Both the position numbers and the translations under genes were made by a program. Below the pieces are notes generated by a model. It ran no database searches. It had not been told where the DNA came from and was given only the letters and a program-made list of their open reading frames with translations. 64,000 bases of DNA from Selenomonadales bacterium (GTDB lineage Bacteria > Bacillota > Negativicutes > Sporomusales > UBA7701). The stretch spans positions 1 to 64,000 of the forward strand of contig JARKNV010000072.1 in the NCBI GenBank assembly GCA_029976065.1, given 5' to 3'. This document shows, in pieces, positions 59,653 to 64,000 of the stretch (position 1 is the first letter of the stretch; the number at the start of each line of letters is the position of its first letter).

Positions 59653-60405
59653 TCACGCTTCTTCGTCATGATCATTTTCTAAGTCCAGATACTTACCGGT
59701 GAACATAGTCCGAAACTGCTGTTCCACCTCCTCAAGATGAATTTTCATCGCTTGGCAAGCCGCCTCGGCATCGTGCGCCTGCATCGCGTTAATAATTTCC
59801 TGATGACGTTCGATAGCTAGTTCCGGTGCTGAAGGCGCATTGGCGAGTATCTCGGCGAAATGCAAAAAGGAAGCAATGATGGGTTTCATCATGATTACGA
59901 ACACTGGATTCTGGGTAGCAACAGCCAGATGCTCGTGAAAATTTTGATCCACAACCAGAAAACGCTCTGAATTACCTACATTTTTTCTCATCAAGGCTAA
60001 ATCGTTTTTCAGTTGTGCCAAAATATCATCGTTAACCGCTTGGCTGGCAATGCGAACCAATTCCGGTTCCAAAACGAAACGGGCCGCGATTAAATGTTCG
60101 AATCTGATATGCTCCTCTCTTACAAGTCGTTGCATCGGGTCAACAACGGTCTGGATACCCAACCGCCTGACATAAACGCCTTTTCCGGGAAATATGCTAA
60201 GCACTCCCTGGGCTTCTAAAACACGTAGCGCCTCGCGCATGATGGTACGACTAACGCCGGTTTTTTCCACGAGTTCACGCTCTGAAGGCAGTTTTTCTCC
60301 TGGTTTTAAACCGCTATCAGCAATCAATTGTTCCAAATATTGAACAACTGTTTCATAAAGACTGTTTTTGCCTGCGCGGTCAGAAAGCATTGACTGTGTA
60401 ATCAT
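59653..60405 (-). CDS. GntR/FadR-type regulator of the carboxylate operon
   Basis: A 250-aa regulator: N-terminal winged helix-turn-helix (LYETVVQYLEQLIADSGLKPGEKLPSERELVEKTGVSRTIMREALRVLEAQGVLSIFPGKGVYVR) and a C-terminal FCD domain that binds a carboxylate and metal (EHLIAARFVLEPELVRIA, DQNFHEHLAVAT with histidines, ERHQEIINAMQAHDAEAACQAMKIHL). It opens the operon of hydratase, transporter and aldolase genes, and the usual model is repression relieved by the imported acid. Candidate operators lie just upstream of its start. GC is lower than the backbone, as for the whole block. Confidence 0.93.
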   Translation of the reverse strand: MITQSMLSDRAGKNSLYETVVQYLEQLIADSGLKPGEKLPSERELVEKTGVSRTIMREALRVLEAQGVLSIFPGKGVYVRRLGIQTVVDPMQRLVREEHIRFEHLIAARFVLEPELVRIASQAVNDDILAQLKNDLALMRKNVGNSERFLVVDQNFHEHLAVATQNPVFVIMMKPIIASFLHFAEILANAPSAPELAIERHQEIINAMQAHDAEAACQAMKIHLEEVEQQFRTMFTGKYLDLENDHDEEA

Positions 60406-60420
60406 ATGTTATCTCCTTCC

Positions 60421-60451
60421 ATACTACCGGTATTATCTATATTACTGGTAT
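60421..60451 (-). promoter_or_regulatory. Direct repeats upstream of gntR (operator candidates)
   Basis: On the minus strand ATACCAGTA and ATACCGGTA occur 18 bases apart in an AT-rich region ending about 15 bases before the start codon. Both fit the imperfect dyads bound by FadR-type GntR proteins. An A/T-rich promoter (TTGTAG ... TATAGA) overlaps them. Confidence 0.5.
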
Positions 60452-60675
60452 GATATGTTACTACAATTAGAATACTGCAGAATCCATACTTTGGCAACTA
60501 CTTTTTTAAAAGTAACCAAAATATTTCTTGATTAGGTTGACCTTTAACGAGACACCGACTTTGGGGCTGAAAATCCATAAAGATATATATAAGTAAAATC
60601 GGACAGGGAAACCCGACCGCATCCTAAAAGGAGCTGTGGGCTAAGGCGTTCGAAGAAGGTCTGGCTAACAACAAA

Positions 60676-60705
60676 AATCCTGCGGTATTGAATACCTGCA
60701 GGATT
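60676..60705. terminator. Long hairpin in the gntR-RND gap
   Basis: AATCCTGCGGTATT / AATACCTGCAGGATT is a near-perfect 30-base palindrome. It could terminate a short upstream transcript. The region 60460-60675 contains AT-rich promoter-like DNA and a short GC-normal stretch without a supportable gene. Confidence 0.45.
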
Positions 60706-60820
60706 CGGGTATTATCCCCCGTTCACAGACTTCCCATTTCATATACAGTGTAGCACGGTTTACCAAAGACCAAAACGTTGCACTCACAAATGATAAGGTT
60801 CACCGCGTCTACTCCCGATA

Positions 60821-61038
60821 ACCTTGCGGGGACGCAGGCGCATTGCGACTTGCGGAGGGCGCTACGAGCCGTCGGCGAAGCAAGCCGGGTACACGAACGT
60901 ACGCCCGGCCATGGACGGCCGGGCGAGGAGCCACCTGTCACGGATGACAGTTGGCGACGGTACGGCTGTGTCGGCCCGAGCCTTACGGCGCGTTCGCCCG
61001 GAGCACCGGAGCGGCGTTTGACGCCCCCGCAAAGGGTA
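60821..61038. repeat. Structured intergenic element E (about 220 nt)
   Basis: The block is bounded by imperfect inverted ends (CCTTGCGGGGACGC and the complement of CCTTTGCGGGGGCGTC). Internal stems include GGGTAC / GTACGCCC, CCCGGCC-ATGGAC-GGCCGGG (60902-60921) and CTGTCA-CGGA-TGACAG. It shares the module GTAC-N-CGAACGTACGC and a following GAGGAGC stretch with repeats A, B and D, and the ATGGAC loop with element F. There is no coding potential. The RND gene's terminator (T6 at 61097-61102 on the minus side) lies just beyond. Confidence 0.65.
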
Positions 61039-61131
61039 TAGGCACAAGGCCGACGGCGAGCCCAAACGCCAACCGCCGGAAAACGCAGGAGCAATGAAAA
61101 AAGGGCGGGGTGAGCCGCTCTTTGCGGGAGC

Positions 61132-64000
61132 TTATTTGCCCCCATGATTACGGCTGAAGACCAGACCGGTTTTTCGCATCCGGTCGAGGGCAGCCCTGTA
61201 GTTAAACCATTTGCCAAGCGGGTTGGTCTGAAAATACAGGAATATAATCGGTGTAATGATTAGCGTAAACACCGTGGATGTCAAAAGCCCGCCGATGATG
61301 ACCCAGGCCATGCTCACCCTTGTTTCGGACCCCTCTGTCATGGCGAGGGCGGTAGGAAGCATGCCCATGACCATGGTTAGAGTTGTCATGAATATCGGCT
61401 TGAGTCTGGTCTTGCCGGCCTCAATGATTGCGTCAAAGGCACTATGGCCGCGCGCCATTAAGGTAAGCGTATAATCAAGCAACAATGTTCCATTTTTTGC
61501 CACGAGTCCGTCCATGACAAGTATGCCAATCAGCGAATAAAGATTAATGGTATTGCGGGTAGCGGCAAGGAAAAGCAGCGACCCGATTAACCCGAGCGGC
61601 AGCGAGAACATCCTGATCAGCGGGGTTGAGAGTGACTCGTAGAGCACTGCCAGCAGCATATACACCAGAATAAGCGATAAGGCCAGAGCCTGGAACATTT
61701 CGCCAAAGGTGTCCTTCATGCTGGTAGCTTGCCCGGAAAAACGGTAGGAGACATCTTGCCCTAATGCATCTGGCGTCATTTTACCGGCAATGTCATTGAG
61801 AACTTCTTGCAGGGGCCGGTCGGTGATATTTGCCGTGATCGTGATCGCCCTTTGCTTATCAATCCGGTATAATTGCACCGGACCGGTACCTTCCGTGATT
61901 TTAGCAACATCACCAAGCGATACTTGGTATTTACCGGCCATGATCGGCAGCGACCGAATGTCGGACATCCTAAAACCTTCGCTGCCTTTCAGTCTTACGA
62001 TTATATCGGTATCCTGCCCGTCATTATTAGGGTCGTTGGCGTAAACACCGGCCTGTTGGCCCGTAATGGCGACATTGAAAACATTTGTTACCTCGCCAAC
62101 CGAGGTGTTGAAGATTTTAACTTTCTCACGATCCACAGCCAGTTGAATTTCCGGCATTCCTTCGGTATAGTTGCTTCTGACATCTTTTAAGCCTTTTACC
62201 TGGGAAAGCGTGTTCAGCACCTGGTAATTGGCCTTTACCAGATTATCCATGTTCGAGCCGAGGATCTGAATCTGCACCGGTGCCCCGCCACCTCCGCCCC
62301 CGCCCCCGGAAACCCCAGCCACGGAGGATTGAGTTTCGTTGACCCTGGTGGTTGCGTTGGAAATGTTTTTGGCGGCATAAGCCCTGACCTGGTCAGTAAT
62401 CTCCCAAACGCTGCGTTTACGCTCTTTCCGGTCCACAAGCCGCACTGAGATCGAGCCGACATTCGTGGTCGGCCGGCCAACGCTTGATAAGTAGTTCGTC
62501 ACTTCCGGCACGGTCTGCAAATATTGCTCGAGATTGGCGATGACCTTGTTCGTCTGTTCGATGTTTTGCCCGACAGGCAATTCGACGGATATCCGGAAAC
62601 TGCTCTCGTCGGTTCGCGGCATATATTCCGCCCCGATGATACCGAGCGGGATCAAGGCGACGGCGAAAACAAAGAGGGCCACAACACCGGCAACGACCTT
62701 TTTCCGATTAACCAAAGCTTTTCTGAGTAATTTTTCATATTGGACAGTCGCGGTCTCTTCCAACCGGTTCATGAAGTCCCAGGTGCGGCCCTTGGGCTCG
62801 GCAAGACCTTTTTTGAAAAGTTTGGAGGCCAGCATCGGCGTAAGGGTAAAGGAGACAAACATCGAGAACAAGGTCGCAAATACAATCGTCAGGCCAAATT
62901 GGCGGAAAAACTGGCCGGTCATACCGGTCATAAAGGCGATCGGCATGAACACGACGATGTCGCAAAGCGTAATGGCAATCGCCGCCATACCGATCTCGGT
63001 CCGCCCTTCTTCGGCAGCGATTGCCGATTTCTTGCCCATCTGCATATGCCGGTGGATGTTTTCCAGAACAACAATGGAGTCATCGACCAAAATGCCGATG
63101 CAGAGAGCCATGCCCATCAGGGACATCATGTTGAAACTAAACCCGGCGATATACATGGCAAAGAAGGTTGAGATCAGCGAAGTTGGAATGGCGATAATTA
63201 CCGCGGCGGTAGATCGCCACCCCCGCAGGAACAGATATAATATCAGACCGGTAGTAAACAGGCCTTCCAACAAACTGCCAAGCGTATTGGCAAGGGAATT
63301 GCTTACATACTGGGCTGCGTCGGTAATAACGGCGAATTTGTAGTTGGGATATTCCGCCTGCAGGCTGGCTAATTGGGCCCGAACATTTTTGACGGTGTCG
63401 ACAATGTTGGCGTCGCTGTTCATATAGACGGATAGGGAAACGGCATCCGCCCCGTTGGTACGGCTATAACGGGTAACCCGGGCATCCTGCTGCTTGATGG
63501 TAGCTACGTCTTTTAGCGGTATAGAAACGCCGGCGGCGTTAGGCACATTGATTTTGGCAATTTCTTCGGGCGTCAGATATTGGGCGACCAGCCGGACGTC
63601 GGCCTGGCTATTTTTGTTATATACGGTGCCGGAAGGAAGCAATACATTTTCGGCTTTTATTGTATTGACAATCTGATTGAGCGTCAGGTTATAAAAACGC
63701 AGCTTGTTCCGGTCGACGTCAACAGCGACTTCCTTATCCCGGCCGCCGTCGAGTTGTACTTCTGAAACGCCGTCGGCCCGTTGCAGACGCTCTTTAAAAA
63801 TATTGTCTGCCTTGGAATATACATCGCCAAGCGGTTCGGCCGAGAGCACCGCAATTTCCATTATCGCCGACGCATTGACGTCCCGTTTGACGACCACCGG
63901 CTCATCAATTCCGTCAGGCAATCTTCGCCTGGCGGAATTGACCTGTTTCATTGCGTCAATTGAGGCGATATCCGCATTGGCCGTTAAATCGAATTCCATG
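61132..64000 (-). CDS. RND multidrug efflux transporter, AcrB/HAE1 type (partial)
   Basis: The C-terminal 955 or so residues of an inner-membrane proton-driven efflux pump; about 90 N-terminal residues lie beyond the window. Features are porter domains with VKRDVNASAIMEIAV, the membrane core with proton-relay acids in LVDDSIVVLENIHRHMQMGKKSAIAAEEGRTEIGMAAIAITL (helix 4 aspartates), FVSFTLTPMLASKLFK, a second porter repeat containing a glycine run (VSGGGGGGGGAP), and the closing helices with LVMDGLVAKNGTLLLDYT and MTTLTMVMGMLPTALA. The order matches HAE1-type multidrug pumps. A membrane-fusion partner would be expected upstream, outside the window. The GC is slightly lower than the central backbone. 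Confidence 0.94.
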   Translation of the reverse strand, partial: MEFDLTANADIASIDAMKQVNSARRRLPDGIDEPVVVKRDVNASAIMEIAVLSAEPLGDVYSKADNIFKERLQRADGVSEVQLDGGRDKEVAVDVDRNKLRFYNLTLNQIVNTIKAENVLLPSGTVYNKNSQADVRLVAQYLTPEEIAKINVPNAAGVSIPLKDVATIKQQDARVTRYSRTNGADAVSLSVYMNSDANIVDTVKNVRAQLASLQAEYPNYKFAVITDAAQYVSNSLANTLGSLLEGLFTTGLILYLFLRGWRSTAAVIIAIPTSLISTFFAMYIAGFSFNMMSLMGMALCIGILVDDSIVVLENIHRHMQMGKKSAIAAEEGRTEIGMAAIAITLCDIVVFMPIAFMTGMTGQFFRQFGLTIVFATLFSMFVSFTLTPMLASKLFKKGLAEPKGRTWDFMNRLEETATVQYEKLLRKALVNRKKVVAGVVALFVFAVALIPLGIIGAEYMPRTDESSFRISVELPVGQNIEQTNKVIANLEQYLQTVPEVTNYLSSVGRPTTNVGSISVRLVDRKERKRSVWEITDQVRAYAAKNISNATTRVNETQSSVAGVSGGGGGGGGAPVQIQILGSNMDNLVKANYQVLNTLSQVKGLKDVRSNYTEGMPEIQLAVDREKVKIFNTSVGEVTNVFNVAITGQQAGVYANDPNNDGQDTDIIVRLKGSEGFRMSDIRSLPIMAGKYQVSLGDVAKITEGTGPVQLYRIDKQRAITITANITDRPLQEVLNDIAGKMTPDALGQDVSYRFSGQATSMKDTFGEMFQALALSLILVYMLLAVLYESLSTPLIRMFSLPLGLIGSLLFLAATRNTINLYSLIGILVMDGLVAKNGTLLLDYTLTLMARGHSAFDAIIEAGKTRLKPIFMTTLTMVMGMLPTALAMTEGSETRVSMAWVIIGGLLTSTVFTLIITPIIFLYFQTNPLGKWFNYRAALDRMRKTGLVFSRNHGGK

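Noticed and set aside
60610..60700. Possible gene fragment (A-K-A-F-E-E-G-L-A-N-N-K-N-P)
   Set aside because: About 20 codons, no start, stop within a hairpin and no recognisable family; too little to support.
60723..61217. Small protein frames across element E (164 aa minus, 87 aa plus)
   Set aside because: They run through a palindrome-rich block, have cysteine/arginine-rich random composition and no ribosome-binding site.

Overview
This is a GC-rich bacterial chromosome segment. It looks like an anaerobic Firmicute, probably a GC-rich Negativicutes of the Sporomusaceae type. That is inferred from a T-box leader on leuS, a ferredoxin-fused EtfA, TRAP and tripartite tricarboxylate transporters, a B12-dependent mutase cluster, com genes and lipoprotein-type substrate-binding proteins. 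No rRNA or tRNA gene and no CRISPR array was recognised. Two stretches are visibly AT-richer than the backbone: the left edge (1-1613) and the block from about 53.7 to 60.7 kb. The exoA/allE pair and the orphan gene at 23.5 kb are also poorer in GC.

Layout. 1-1613: end of an integrative element (tyrosine recombinase, 48-aa helix-turn-helix protein, start of another gene) inserted into comEC, which is cut at its conserved DISF motif. 1.6-6.5 kb: comEC remnant, comEA, leuS with T-box. 6.6-12 kb: a small unknown protein, a MASE3-type histidine kinase, an HD-GYP protein, a MarR regulator and a branched-chain-amino-acid-type binding protein. 12.1-22.1 kb: an acyl-CoA catabolic unit (MFS importer, CoA-transferase, 4-hydroxybutyryl-CoA-dehydratase-like protein, acyl-CoA dehydrogenase) behind a near-consensus sigma-54 promoter, next to its CBS-PAS-PAS sigma-54 activator and etfBA. 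22.4-30.5 kb: methyltransferase, orphan AT-rich gene, sirtuin, hydroxyacyl-CoA dehydrogenase, larA-pdxA pair, phosphoesterase, DUF2164 and a P-loop NTPase.

30.7-36.5 kb: a tight six-gene operon built on a fused adenosylcobalamin mutase (B12 domain plus glutamate-mutase-like barrel) with a small protein, an unknown protein, RidA, a PLP enzyme and an FAD/Fe-S oxidoreductase. This is the best candidate for an undescribed pathway. 36.7-42.2 kb: YitT protein, gdhA and a receiver/PEP-pyruvate-binding protein. 42.5-52.2 kb: a 33-aa protein, exoA, allE, a TRAP transporter, an MFS transporter, a CsoR/CstR-family sensor, ccdA/tlpA and lgt. 52.4-60.5 kb: a decayed IS3 element followed by an AT-richer catabolic island (GntR, aconitase-type hydratase pair, TctCBA, HpaI-type aldolase). 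61.1-64 kb: an RND efflux pump that runs off the window.

Across the window lie at least four copies (3489, 25819, 42337, 51075) of a 130-290 nt structured intergenic repeat with imperfect terminal inverted repeats. Its internal stems show compensatory changes between copies. Two further structured mosaics (23120, 60821) share hairpin modules with it. No named element matching these repeats was recognised from memory.
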